A stretch of 64,000 nt of DNA from JAQGMV01 sp963828715 (GCA_963828715.1 CAWHFX010000010.1:124001-188000); one strand, 5' to 3'; positions 8,543 to 17,874 are shown, numbered from the stretch's first letter. The notes: a model not told the origin generated them from the sequence alone. Numbers and translations are program-made.

Positions 8543-9661
8543 TCAGGACAGCACGACGCGTCCGATCGTGCCGGTGCGGCTGATGTCGAGCCCCGCCGAA
8601 AGTTTCTGAAGTCGTGCGAGGATGCGTTCGGCGTCCGTTCCCTCTGCAATGGTCGGCCGCCCGCGCGTTTCGTAGAACAGATCGGGCGCTATACCGTTCT
8701 CGTTCAACACGACGGGCACGAGATCCAGCGCTACCAGGCGTCCCTCCTCGAACACGCAATCGGCGATCGCGCTGTCCCATACTTCGCCCGGGTAATAACC
8801 GACCGGCGTCTTGGTATGGAAAACAAAGCTGCCCAGGTCGTAAAAGATCGGGCAGCCACGATAGATCTCGATGCCATGCAGCAGGGGCGCGCCGTGGCTG
8901 ATGTATGCGCACGCACCGGCGTCAATGCACTCGCGTGCCCACTTCTGCTGCCACGCCGGTGTCACACGGAAATCTTTCTCCCAGTAGTGGTTATGCTGGT
9001 AGCAGAAGACGTAGGGCGCGTTCGTCCGTGCTGCGCGAATCGCCATCAGGTTGCGAGCCCGATCGTCGGCATCGAGCTCGCCGCTCGCGTCGCGCCGTAC
9101 TTCGTTCACGCCGGCCCGTGTCTCCGTTGCGGCCGCGCCCGCGCGAATCGCGCCCGACGCCATCGATACGAGCGCGACGCGGCCGGCAGCCGTATCGCGA
9201 TAACCTGCCATTGATGCTTCCGCGCGATTCGCGCCGGTGCCCGCGCACGTGAAGCCGCCGCGCTTCACGGCATCGAGCGTCGCGAGCACGCCGCCGGTTC
9301 CGAAATCCCATGCGTGGTTGTTACTGAGCGCGAGAACATTGACTGAGAGCACCTTCAGGCAGTCGAGCACCTCGGGCGGTGCCGCCTTGGCGAACACGGT
9401 TTTGATCGTCGGCGCTTCGGAAGCCGGTCCTGAGATCGGCGTCTCGAGATCGGTGAAACAGATGTCGGAACGTGCAAGATACTTCGCGAGCGCGTCGAAC
9501 CCGGCATAGGGATGGTCGCGCAGGTCGGTCTGAATGGCGGCCTGCCCGAGCGCCGTGAAACGCAGCGGACGTCTCGCCTGTGATCGCGCAGGGACACCGA
9601 CCGCCGCTACGGCGAGCGCGGAAAGGCTACGCAGAAAATCGCGCCGCGCCGGACTGCTCAT
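8543..9661 (-). CDS. CapA/PgsA-like metallophosphoesterase with Tat signal
   Basis: 372 residues from the ATG at 9661. The N terminus SPARRDFLRSLSALAVAAVG is a twin-arginine signal. The calcineurin-like CapA fold shows DICFTDLETPI near residue 80, the LALSNNHAWDFG metal-binding motif, CYQHNHYWEKD and GAPLLHGIEIYRG with YDLGSFVFH. Relatives take part in poly-gamma-glutamate or capsule metabolism; here there are no capsule genes, so the role is unknown. It is divergent from the DUF35/thiolase pair, with about 120 bp between. Confidence 0.85.
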   Translation of the reverse strand: MSSPARRDFLRSLSALAVAAVGVPARSQARRPLRFTALGQAAIQTDLRDHPYAGFDALAKYLARSDICFTDLETPISGPASEAPTIKTVFAKAAPPEVLDCLKVLSVNVLALSNNHAWDFGTGGVLATLDAVKRGGFTCAGTGANRAEASMAGYRDTAAGRVALVSMASGAIRAGAAATETRAGVNEVRRDASGELDADDRARNLMAIRAARTNAPYVFCYQHNHYWEKDFRVTPAWQQKWARECIDAGACAYISHGAPLLHGIEIYRGCPIFYDLGSFVFHTKTPVGYYPGEVWDSAIADCVFEEGRLVALDLVPVVLNENGIAPDLFYETRGRPTIAEGTDAERILARLQKLSAGLDISRTGTIGRVVLS

Positions 9662-9784
9662 CCCTGCATGCCCGCGCTGTGGACTCGACTCCTTGACCGC
9701 ACGCCTGCTATGCACATAGTCTTCGTAGCTGCGCTGCGTCGTTAACACTGACGCGACCCGTCCATCCACGAGAGGGGAGATTTC

Positions 9785-10215
9785 ATGTCAGCGATACCCG
9801 GTCTGGACAGACCCGCCCCGGTTTCCAGTGAACTGACCAAACCATTCTGGGACGCCTGTAACGAGCGGCGACTGGTCCTGCAGAACTGCACCGCCTGTCA
9901 GACGGTTGCATTATCCGCCCACGCAGAAATGCAGCAAGTGCGGCTCGAGCGACATCTGGTGTGGAAAGAGGTGCAAGGCAAGGGACATATCGACGTGTTC
10001 TTCGTGATACGCGATTCGCGCATCAGGGGATTCCGCTCGGCGCAACCCATCAACTTCGCGGTGATCACGCTCGGACGAGGACCCGGGCATCAATTTCCTG
10101 TCCAATCTCCCGGGCAGGCGCGCCGGGCGAGGTCAAGCCCGGCTCACCTGTCGAGGTGATATTCGAGCAGACGAGTAACGGCCAGTTGATTCCCGAGTGG
10201 CAGGTGGTCGCATAA
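9785..10215 (+). pseudogene. DUF35 (Zn-ribbon plus OB-fold) acyl-CoA-associated protein, frameshifted
   Basis: GAGGGGAG precedes the ATG. The protein starts SELTKPFWDACNERRLVLQNC, but the second half of the zinc ribbon (KCSKCGSS) is in the +1 frame. LVWKEVQGKGHIDVFF returns to the original frame, and the end (GEVKPGSPVEVIFEQ) is in a third. Five added single bases between about 9905 and 10130 restore one 142-residue protein with the Cys-x2-Cys...Cys-x2-Cys ribbon. DUF35 proteins pair with thiolases or hydratases acting on CoA esters, and the next gene is such a thiolase. No deletion or stop is needed, so it is probably intact in the organism. Confidence 0.75.
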
Positions 10216-10269
10216 GGGGGGCGCTTGCGCGCGCGCTCCTGCGAAGCGTATTACGAATGAGGAACTGCA

Positions 10270-11565
10270 ATGGCTGAAACGAACTGGATGAGAAGTCGCG
10301 AAGGCATGGGCCTCTGGGAGCACCGGGGCAAGGTCGCCGTCGTCGGATGGGGGCAGTCCCATATCGACCGGCGCTGGGACGGCGAGACGCTGGACAGGAG
10401 TTGCGGCGGGTTGACGCAAGGAGGCGTGCCTCAAGGCGATCGCCGACGCCGGCTTGTCGCTGGACGACATCGACGGGTTGATCATGCAGCCCCGACACAC
10501 GCGCGGAGCAGACGTGGGCGCCGCGGCCTTACTTCGCACCGCCTTACGACACCGAGGACGGCCTCACCAAGGCGTCCGCGGAGTGGATACAAAAGCAGTT
10601 AGGGTTCAGGAACGTCAAGTATCTGAAGTCCGATGCGCCCTACATCGGCCCGATGATGGGCCTGGCGGCGCAGGCGGTCGGTGACGGCTTATGCAAGACC
10701 GCGCTGGTGTGGTATCCGATGGTCAACCTCGAGGGCCGCTACGGACACAACAATCCCGCAGAACAGCAAGAAGGAAGTCACCGGCAACGACGCGTTCACC
10801 CTGCCGTGGGGCTATCAGAGCGGCGCGATGTTCAACAATCTCGTCGTCTTCCTGCAGTACTGCAAGAAGTACGGCAAGTCGCACGACGGGCTCGCGCCCC
10901 TTTGTCTCAATCTGCGCCGCAACGGCCTGAGAACGCCGTGGAGCTACTACGCTCTGCACGAACCGTATCAGCTCACGCGCGAGGACTATCTGAGCGCGCG
11001 CGTGATCGAGGAGCCGCTCGTGATCCACGATTGCGACCGGCCGGTCAACACGTGTGCGGCCTTCATTTTCACGACCGCCGAACGCGCCAAGGACCTGAGG
11101 CAGAAGCCGATCTACGTGCTCAACCATGCCCAGAATGCCGGCAGAGGCCGCAGCAGCATGGCGACGCTCGAGGAGCATCAGGAAGCGTGCGCCAGCATCG
11201 CGCGGAAGATGGAGCAGGGATCCGGCCTCAACATCAAGGAGGTCGACATCTTCAACCCGTACGACGGCTATCTCACGTTCACCCAGCAGTTCCTCGAAGG
11301 CTTCCAGTGGCACGGCGTGAAGTGGGGAGAAGCCCACGACTTCTACGCCGATGACATCCGGGTCGAAGGTCCGCACCCGTTCATGTCGAGCGGCGGAAAT
11401 AACGGCACGGGGCGCACGCGCGCGTGTCTGTTCTCGGACAGCCTTGAGCAACTGCGCGGGACCGCGGGTGCACGACAGGTGACGGTGCGCGCTGAAACGG
11501 CACTCGCCGGCTGCAATACGCCCGACAATTGCGGCTTCATGATGTTCAGCACGTCGCAGAATTAA
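10270..11565 (+). pseudogene. Thiolase/acetyl-CoA acetyltransferase family protein (SCP-x like), frameshifted
   Basis: Three added bases (near 10420, 10533 and 10760) break an otherwise continuous protein of about 430 residues. In order: MAETNWMRSREGMGLWEHRG, KVAVVGWGQS, DDIDGLIMQP, YFAPPYDTEDG (shifted), GLAAQAVGDGLCKTALV, then an unbroken C-terminal two thirds with NPYDGYLTFTQQFLEGF and SSGGNNGTGR. Partner subunit to the DUF35 protein 54 bp upstream; such pairs act in side-chain degradation of CoA-linked steroids or acids. The substrate is not deducible. Confidence 0.75.
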
Positions 11566-11628
11566 CGTTCGCTCGAGCGCGCCCGACCACGCGCGCTCCC
11601 GCGACGGAATCCGCGTGCCACCAGCAGA

Positions 11629-13392
11629 TCAGATGTCGATCACGACGTCGCCCTGCGGCTGCGAGCAGCAGACCAGGATATTTCCCTGCGCCGGTGGATC
11701 GAGCGGATCGGGCTGGTAGGCGACGTTCCCCGAGATCAAACCGCTCTCGCAGTTGTGACAAACGCCGGTACGGCACGACCATCGAACCGGTACATCGCAC
11801 GCTTCGGCCAGTTCGAGCAGGCTCTGGTCGTCCGCGCGCCAGCGCGTGGCGATGCCGCTGCGTGCGAAGGACACGAGGGGGCCCGTGCCGGGCGTACCGG
11901 CCGGTTGATGCGGTGCACGCGCAGTGGTCGCGACCACACCGGGCATCAGCGCGGGGCCGCCCGAGAAGATTTCGGAATGAATACGGGCCGATGGCACACC
12001 CCAGGCAGCCAGCGCCGTCCTCAGCTCGCCGAGGAAACCCGGCGGCCCGCATAAGTAGAAGTCACTGTCTTTCGAGACGCCAAGCTGCTCGAGCGCGGGG
12101 ACGTTCAAACGACCGGTTCGATCGTATCCCTGTCCTTCCCGATCTTCGCTCGATGGGCGGCTGTACCAGATCTGACTTCGGCCGCGAGTAAGTACCCGGA
12201 GGAGACCTCGCGTTTCTGCGGCGAAGGAATCGGATCTGCCATCACGCGCACCGTGCAACCACCAGACCGCCCGCGGCGTCGCCGTCGCAGCCAAGGCATG
12301 CAGCATCGCGAGCACCGGTGTCGCACCGATCCCCGCGCTCATGAGCACCACGGGAGCGTCGCCCGACTGCAACGTGAAACTGCCTCTCGGTTCGCTCACC
12401 TCGAGGACGTCGCCCGTTCGAACGTTGTCGTTCAGATAGTTGCCCGCGATCCCGTTCGGCTCTACCTTGATGCTGATGCGGTACTGCTCGTCCGACAGCG
12501 GGCCCGACAGTGAATAGCTGCGAAAGAGCGGAGGACCCTCGGTCGTGGGATGCAAGCGGAGCACGACGAACTGGCCTGCGAGCGGCATCGTGAGCCGCGT
12601 GCCATCAGCTGCCTGCAGCGAGAACGAGAGGACGTCCGACGCTTCGCGATCGATGCGCGAGACTCGCAGCGGACGAAAGCCAGGCGCGGCTGTCTGCGCG
12701 GCGGCCGCCGGCATGAGACCCGCATTGCCGGTCGCACCGGGCTGAGCGTCCTGACTTCGCGTCAATGCCTCGAATGACCCGCGCCAGCCCGGAGAGAGCG
12801 CCGGGATTCGCAGCGCCCGTTCGAGCTGATCGCGCGGGTGATGGGAGGAATAGAGGAGCGCGTTCACCTCCGCAATAGTCATCTGCTCCGGTCCGCGGCT
12901 GATCAGCACGATCGGATCACCCGCCTGCACTTCGCCTTCCTCGATTACGCGGAAATAGAAGCCGGGCCGTCCGCTCGAGGTCAGGAACGCCGGCATCTGA
13001 GGCTCGTTCGTACGGATACCGACGCGGTAACAGGTCACTCTGGGCTGAGTGACTTCGAACGCAGCGGTGCCGATCCGGTAGCGATCACCGATGCAGACTT
13101 CATCGTCCGGCAGGTCCTCCACGGTGAAGTTCTCGCCGAACTGGCCGTGAGTGAAATCGCTCCGGCTCAGCCGCTGCTCCCAGTAGCGATACGATTCGAT
13201 CTGATAGACGAATACCGCGCGCTGCTCTCCGCCGTGCCCGTTGAGATCGCCCTGCCCGTCACCTTCGAGATTGAGCCGCCTGACACGGCACGCGCCATGC
13301 ACCGGCTCTTTCCAGATGCCGGTGTGAACGATCCTACCGCGCCATTCGATGTCGCGCGGCCGGCCGACGTTGACGGAGAGTAACTGGGCCAT
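11629..13392 (-). CDS. MOSC - ferredoxin reductase - [2Fe-2S] fusion oxidoreductase
   Basis: 587 residues starting MAQLLSVNVGRPRDIEWRG at 13392, preceded by GAGAGG. Three modules: an N-terminal MOSC domain (to about 215) with NGHGGEQRAVFVYQIESY and the conserved Cys of RVTCYRVGI; an Ala-rich linker; a flavin/NAD reductase domain (about 245-490) with FRSYSLSGP (flavin binding) and MSAGIGATPVLAML (nicotinamide); and a plant-type ferredoxin end with CRTGVCHNC plus a last Cys in NILVCCSQ. MOSC domains bind sulfur or molybdenum cofactor; the reductase would feed it electrons. The frame is open upstream to 13716, but that part is an MFS fragment. Confidence 0.88.
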   Translation of the reverse strand: MAQLLSVNVGRPRDIEWRGRIVHTGIWKEPVHGACRVRRLNLEGDGQGDLNGHGGEQRAVFVYQIESYRYWEQRLSRSDFTHGQFGENFTVEDLPDDEVCIGDRYRIGTAAFEVTQPRVTCYRVGIRTNEPQMPAFLTSSGRPGFYFRVIEEGEVQAGDPIVLISRGPEQMTIAEVNALLYSSHHPRDQLERALRIPALSPGWRGSFEALTRSQDAQPGATGNAGLMPAAAAQTAAPGFRPLRVSRIDREASDVLSFSLQAADGTRLTMPLAGQFVVLRLHPTTEGPPLFRSYSLSGPLSDEQYRISIKVEPNGIAGNYLNDNVRTGDVLEVSEPRGSFTLQSGDAPVVLMSAGIGATPVLAMLHALAATATPRAVWWLHGARDGRSDSFAAETRGLLRVLTRGRSQIWYSRPSSEDREGQGYDRTGRLNVPALEQLGVSKDSDFYLCGPPGFLGELRTALAAWGVPSARIHSEIFSGGPALMPGVVATTARAPHQPAGTPGTGPLVSFARSGIATRWRADDQSLLELAEACDVPVRWSCRTGVCHNCESGLISGNVAYQPDPLDPPAQGNILVCCSQPQGDVVIDI

Positions 13393-13499
13393 CGAGATGC
13401 CTCTCGTTCTGTTTCGAACCGAAAGGTTATATTGGCAGAACGGCTGTCCGTCGATCGGTAGCAGCGCTTTCTCGTCAATACCTGAGTCCCAGACCCACA

Positions 13500-13623
13500 G
13501 CTTCACCGCGAGCGTCACGACGGAGGTGTCGACCTGGGCCACGAGGACACCAAGCGACGAGGCGAGCAGCACGACCCTCGCGCGCGCCGGCCGCGGTATC
13601 GGCAACGTTTTTGCAAAAGCCAT
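13500..13623 (-). pseudogene. N-terminal remnant of an MFS (DHA2-type) transporter
   Basis: From the ATG at 13623 the minus strand encodes MAFAKTLPIPRPARARVVLL followed by SSLGVLVAQVDTSVVTLAVK, the first membrane helix of an EmrB/QacA-type exporter, about 41 residues. It then runs without a stop into unrelated sequence and, in the same frame, into the MOSC fusion gene. The rest of the transporter is missing. It starts 29 bp from the operator palindrome, so it was probably the original divergent target of the ArsR-type regulator. Confidence 0.6.
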
Positions 13624-13651
13624 GACGCAATCCTGCATGAATGTGCGCGCA

Positions 13652-13679
13652 CGATGTTTCGGTATGCGCCGAAACATCG
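13652..13679. promoter_or_regulatory. Operator palindrome between MFS remnant/MOSC fusion and ArsR gene
   Basis: Perfect 11-base arms CGATGTTTCGG and CCGAAACATCG are separated by TATGCG. It lies 31 bp upstream of the regulator's ATG and in the divergent promoter region. Size and place are those of an autoregulatory site for a winged-helix dimer. Confidence 0.7.
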
Positions 13680-13709
13680 GCCGGCCGCGAGTGCTAGCAT
13701 GAACCCGCA

Positions 13710-14405
13710 ATGGCAACCACAGACGCCCCCATAGAACCCCGCTTCGCCCGCGTCGCGGCGGCGATTGGCGACCCCACGCGCGCGCGAATGTTGAGCGTCC
13801 TTCTCGCGGGAAACAGTCTTCCTGCCGGCGAGATTGCCCGCGCGGCCGGGATCACGCCGTCGACCGCGAGCGAACACCTCCGGCTGCTCGTGGACGAGGG
13901 GCTCGTTGCTGCGCATTCACAAGGGCGACATCGCTATTTTCGCGTCAAGAACGCCGACGTCGCGCGCGCGCTCGAAACGCTGTCGGTGGTTGCCGCGGGC
14001 ACAGACGTAGCGGAAAAATGGCTGCGCGAGCCGTATCGTCGTCTGAAGTATGCACGGAGCTGCTACCACCATCTCGCAGGAGAGCTCGGTGTGAGTCTGC
14101 TCGATGCGTTGATCTGGCGCCGCGCATTGACCGCGTGCGAGCAGGGCTATGCGCTCACGCCCACAGGCGAGGCATGGCTGCAGGACATCGGTATCTCGCC
14201 ACCGCGTCGCTCCAGCGAGCGTTATGCCTACGCCTGTCTCGACTGGTCGGAGCGGCGCGACCATCTCGCGGGACGGCTTGCGACCGCGATGCTGGATCAC
14301 TTTCTGGAAAGACGCTGGCTCGTACGCGGAAACCATCCGCGTTCGCTCGAGGTCACGCCCCAGGGCAAGCGCCTGCTCCTGGCCAGACTGCGATCGGATA
14401 CGTGA
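13710..14405 (+). CDS. ArsR-type winged-helix transcriptional regulator
   Basis: 231 residues. The N-terminal winged helix (about 10-85) shows GDPTRARMLSVLLAG, AGEIARAAGITPSTASEHL (recognition helix) and the wing SQGRHRYFRV. The C-terminal half is a second domain typical of long ArsR proteins, with CYHHLAGELGV, a second small HTH-like part and a conserved YACLDWSERR. No metal-binding Cys cluster is seen, so the signal may be organic. Divergent from the MOSC fusion and likely bound to the palindrome at 13652-13679. Confidence 0.88.
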   Translation: MATTDAPIEPRFARVAAAIGDPTRARMLSVLLAGNSLPAGEIARAAGITPSTASEHLRLLVDEGLVAAHSQGRHRYFRVKNADVARALETLSVVAAGTDVAEKWLREPYRRLKYARSCYHHLAGELGVSLLDALIWRRALTACEQGYALTPTGEAWLQDIGISPPRRSSERYAYACLDWSERRDHLAGRLATAMLDHFLERRWLVRGNHPRSLEVTPQGKRLLLARLRSDT

Positions 14406-14430
14406 TCGCAGGCGCGCCGGCTGCCTTTAT

Positions 14431-14451
14431 GCCGGACCGAGCCGATCCGGC
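14431..14451. terminator. Hairpin between convergent genes
   Basis: GCCGGA and TCCGGC arms enclose nine bases between two converging stops (14405 and 14454). There is no T tract, so it is a weak or rho-assisted bidirectional terminator at best. Confidence 0.35.
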
Positions 14452-14453
14452 GT

Positions 14454-16043
14454 TCAGGCCGCCGCACGCAGGAGATCGTGGAACAGATTCTGCGTCCCGG
14501 TCGTACCTGACTTGTTCAGCTCATAGAAGCGCACTGCGTCGGCAGCCTGGCCGAGCGCCGCGCGTACGAACGCGCGATCCGTCCCGTCGTCGACGACGAG
14601 CACGAGGCGTTGTGGTGGAAGACGCGCCGGCAACTCGCGCAATTCGAATTCGCAGCCGTGCTGCTGGCTCGTGACGCCGCGCAGGTCCATCAGCACGACA
14701 TCGGCACGATCCATGAGCGCGGTCACAGTGGCGCGCCATGTCGTGTCGGCGCAGCAGAAATCGTTCACCCGGAAGCGGCCGTCAGGATCACGCCGGACAT
14801 CCAGCGTTTCGAGCCTGCGCTGCAGGTCCGCCGCCGAGCGCACGAAGCTTTCGTCGATCGCGCCGAGCATGTAGTACAGGAAATCGGCTGGATCGATGCT
14901 GCGAGCGACGACATCCGGCGCGGCAATCATCGTGACCGGACCGACATATCTCCAGCGCGAGCCGATGCGATCGAAGAGCCTTTCTGTGCGTCGCGTATAC
15001 CCGAAAACGCGCAACAGGAGCAGTGTACGAGCGGCCCGATTCTCGGCTGCAAGACCGACCCACCTCACGGCATAGCGGTTTACGACGACGAACACCGGAT
15101 ACGCGGCCGCGCACGCGATCACAGCCCACAGGGGCGACGCTTTTGTGTTCAGGATCTCCAGCGCAATGCTGGCAATGAACATGAGCCACCACGCGCGTGC
15201 AAGCAGCTGTGCGTCGGAAAAGTCCTTTGCTTCGTACTTCCGGGCGACTGTCTGCAGGCGCTTCCAGGCAATCCAGCCCGTAGGCAGCGCGAACACGATG
15301 AAGGCGGCGTGCAACCCGACCCTGCTGACCGTGCCGAGCAGCAACTCGGTGCCCGTGTGCGATTGGGCCAGCGCCTGCGTTGCGCGTGAGCCGAGAATCG
15401 GCGCGAGCCCGAACACCAGCAGGCCGGCGAAAGTAATCGGCACGACGCCGCGCAGCCTGCCGGAGCCGCTCGCGAGAAGCAGCAGCAGCGGAATGCTCGA
15501 GAATATCGCGGCAAGCTGGAAGAACGGGATGACGTTCAGAAGCTGATCGGGCGTGGGCGAAGCGCCGCGCGCCAGCGTGCGCAGCATCGAAACGATCACG
15601 GTCAGGACAGCGCCGCCAATCAGAAGCGCGAGCCAGAAAAGCACGCCACGCTTCCATGTCCACCCGAGTGAAACAGCAATCATCGGCACTGCGGCACCGA
15701 GAACGATCGCCGAAGTCATGACGATCGTCGTTACCGACATCGGCTCGCCAGACACATCAGCGACTGCGATCAGGGGCGCGGGGACGGCCACCGTCAGCAG
15801 CCATGCGCAAACGGCGCGGCGGTGCGTTCTGCGCTCCCATGCGAGTGTTGCAGCGTCGGTTGCGCCGGCCGGGCCCGGCGCGGCACGGGGCGCCCTGTGC
15901 GGAGTTATCGCGAGACTTTCACCCGACGCGAAGCGCATCCCCTGAAGCACGGCCACACGGTACCGCCACAGGACGAACATCGCCACCATGGCCGTGACGA
16001 TCACCGTCAGGAGGAAGTGAAACATCAACTCGCCAGCGAGCAT
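14454..16043 (-). CDS. Polytopic membrane protein with soluble C-terminal domain of unknown function
   Basis: 529 residues, starting MLAGELMFHFLLTVIVTAM; the ATG at 16025 is an alternative. A single helix is followed by a basic loop, then about eight to nine hydrophobic helices to around residue 315. The soluble end has a Rossmann-like look: LLLLRVFGYTRR, VGPVTMIAAPD, DPADFLYYMLG, DPDGRFRVNDFCC, ADVVLMDLRGVTSQQHGCEF and LPPQRLVLVVDDGTDR. The DLRG and CEFEL elements recall TIR/SEFIR-like domains, but I cannot assign it. It could couple a membrane signal to a nucleotide-binding or enzymatic domain (inference). Convergent with the ArsR gene. Confidence 0.75.
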   Translation of the reverse strand: MLAGELMFHFLLTVIVTAMVAMFVLWRYRVAVLQGMRFASGESLAITPHRAPRAAPGPAGATDAATLAWERRTHRRAVCAWLLTVAVPAPLIAVADVSGEPMSVTTIVMTSAIVLGAAVPMIAVSLGWTWKRGVLFWLALLIGGAVLTVIVSMLRTLARGASPTPDQLLNVIPFFQLAAIFSSIPLLLLLASGSGRLRGVVPITFAGLLVFGLAPILGSRATQALAQSHTGTELLLGTVSRVGLHAAFIVFALPTGWIAWKRLQTVARKYEAKDFSDAQLLARAWWLMFIASIALEILNTKASPLWAVIACAAAYPVFVVVNRYAVRWVGLAAENRAARTLLLLRVFGYTRRTERLFDRIGSRWRYVGPVTMIAAPDVVARSIDPADFLYYMLGAIDESFVRSAADLQRRLETLDVRRDPDGRFRVNDFCCADTTWRATVTALMDRADVVLMDLRGVTSQQHGCEFELRELPARLPPQRLVLVVDDGTDRAFVRAALGQAADAVRFYELNKSGTTGTQNLFHDLLRAAA

Positions 16044-16129
16044 GGCACCGCCTCGAAGCGCGTGTCGCGCGCCGTGCGGCGTACTATACTCGCGCGAAAG
16101 CGGCGTAGACTTTCTGCAAGGTGAGCGCT

Positions 16130-16894
16130 ATGGCTTCGACAACTGGTAAGACGCGACGCGGCAGCTTGTACCGGATGCTGGTTGCGACGGTCACGCTCAC
16201 CGTGCTCTACATCGGCTTGCAGGAACTGCTGCTTGTCGGCGTCAATGTGCTTTACTCGCGCGGCTGGATGACGACGCTGTTCCAGCGCGATCTCGATCAG
16301 GAGGCGAGGCGCATTGCGGAAGCCTCGGCGACGCGGGAGGCACAACTTACGCCGGAGCACCAGTTGGCTGCGTGGTGGCTCGGCGTGCACCTGGGCTACC
16401 TGAGTCAGTACCTCGGCAGCTTCGGTTTGTCCGGCGCAGCTGTCAGGCAGCAGGCACGTGCAGCTGCAAGCGGGCGCATCACGGACGCACAGGAGCTCGC
16501 CAATTTCCTCGGTATCGGGCCGGTATATGCACTCGAGTCTTCCACGGCCGCACAGTTCTCCGGTCTCACCGCACGGATAGAAGGCGATGAAGGCGGCGTC
16601 GGTGCACGCATCGCGGCGCGTACGACGCCGCGCCATGAACAACTCTATCTCATGGGTATGCACGTCGGCGCGACGCTCGCATCGATACACGGCCAGGGCT
16701 GGCACGGTGGCATTGCACCGAGCGAGCAGATCGCGCGTCATGCGACTCTTGCCGGTGTCGCTCGTGCGCAATGGGAGCCGCTCACCCGGTTACCGAGTGG
16801 TGCGACGCAGGCGGAAGTCGTCAAGACTTACGAGGCGGAAACGCGCGCGGTGCACGAAGCGATCCTTCGTGCAAACGTCGCGGCGACAAAGTGA
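16130..16894 (+). CDS. Hypothetical membrane-anchored protein
   Basis: 254 residues from the ATG at 16130 with AAGG upstream. One hydrophobic helix at about 17-40 (LVATVTLTVLYIGLQELLLV), then a mainly helical domain with AAWWLGVHLGYLSQYLGSFG and YLMGMHVGATLASIHGQGWH. The latter pattern, histidines and small residues in a helix, suggests a bundle. No family recognised. Its stop overlaps the possible GTG start of the DUF1206 gene, so both are probably translated together. Confidence 0.75.
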   Translation: MASTTGKTRRGSLYRMLVATVTLTVLYIGLQELLLVGVNVLYSRGWMTTLFQRDLDQEARRIAEASATREAQLTPEHQLAAWWLGVHLGYLSQYLGSFGLSGAAVRQQARAAASGRITDAQELANFLGIGPVYALESSTAAQFSGLTARIEGDEGGVGARIAARTTPRHEQLYLMGMHVGATLASIHGQGWHGGIAPSEQIARHATLAGVARAQWEPLTRLPSGATQAEVVKTYEAETRAVHEAILRANVAATK

Positions 16895-17757
16895 CAGATC
16901 CGCATATGATGCCGGACGCGACATCCACTCCGGATATCGCTGCGGAAGCGCGACGCGCGGTGCGCGAAGCGGAACCATGGCTCATATGGTTCAGCCGCTT
17001 CGGCTATGCGGCTAAAGGCCTCGTCTATGTATTGATCGGTGTCCTCGCACTACAGACTGCGATTGGAGCAGGCGGGGACACGACGGATTCTCAAGGCGCG
17101 CTACGCCACATCGCGCAGGCGCCGTTCGGGGTAGCCCTCCTGATCGCGACCGGGGTCGGCCTCGTTGGATACGCGTTGTGGCGGTTCATTCAGGCGGTGA
17201 TGGACACGGAAAGGAAAGGCACCACCTTGAAAGGCCTCGCGGTTCGCATCGGCTACTTCCTTGTCGCCGCAGGTCATGCAGGTCTCGCACTGTCGGCCTT
17301 TGCGTTCGTCTCAGGCGGTCACGCAGGCGAGGGCGAGACGCCCCAGGCCTGGACGGCGCGCTTGATGTCGCAGCCGTATGGGCGATGGCTGGTGGGCGTG
17401 GTCGGCGCCTTTGTGGTCGGCTACGGCGTGTCTCAGTTTTATGCGGTCGTGAGCCTGAAATTCCGTGAGAAGCTGAAGCTCCATGAAATGAGCGAGACTG
17501 AAATAAAGTGGACGATGCGTCTGGGCTGTCTGGGCTATTCGGCGCGTGGCATCGTGTTTGCGCTGCTCGGCGCATTCCTTCTGCTTGCGGCGATCGATGC
17601 CGATCCGAGAGAGGCCCGCGGGCTCGACGGTGCGCTGCAAACCCTTGCAGAGCAGCCGTGGGGCTGGATGGTGCTCGGAACCGTTGCGTTTGGTCTCACG
17701 GCATTTGGTGTTTTCATGTTCGTGGAGGCGCGGTATCGGCGCATGATGATCACCTGA
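16891..17757 (+). CDS. DUF1206 membrane protein
   Basis: 288 residues if begun at the GTG overlapping the previous stop (GTGA at 16891-16894); ATG codons at 16906 and 16909 are alternatives. Three repeats of a two-helix unit are visible, each starting with a variant of FGYAAKGLVYVLIG: residues about 30-90, 112-180 (VRIGYFLVAAGHAGLALSAF) and 210-280 (LGCLGYSARGIVFALLGAFL). Function unknown in the family. Co-transcribed with the preceding membrane-anchored protein. Confidence 0.88.
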   Translation: MTDPHMMPDATSTPDIAAEARRAVREAEPWLIWFSRFGYAAKGLVYVLIGVLALQTAIGAGGDTTDSQGALRHIAQAPFGVALLIATGVGLVGYALWRFIQAVMDTERKGTTLKGLAVRIGYFLVAAGHAGLALSAFAFVSGGHAGEGETPQAWTARLMSQPYGRWLVGVVGAFVVGYGVSQFYAVVSLKFREKLKLHEMSETEIKWTMRLGCLGYSARGIVFALLGAFLLLAAIDADPREARGLDGALQTLAEQPWGWMVLGTVAFGLTAFGVFMFVEARYRRMMIT

Positions 17758-17874
17758 TACGTGGCGCAGGAGCGCGACGCCTGCGACATGCGCGCACTGT
17801 GTTACTGTCTCCGCGGCTGCCGACGGGCTGCCGACGTCAAGAATCAAAATCGCATCGACTGAAAAGAAAATTCA

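Noticed and set aside
13393..13716. Upstream extension of the MOSC fusion to 13716
   Set aside because: The first part is an MFS fragment and non-homologous sequence; a good ribosome-binding site precedes 13392.
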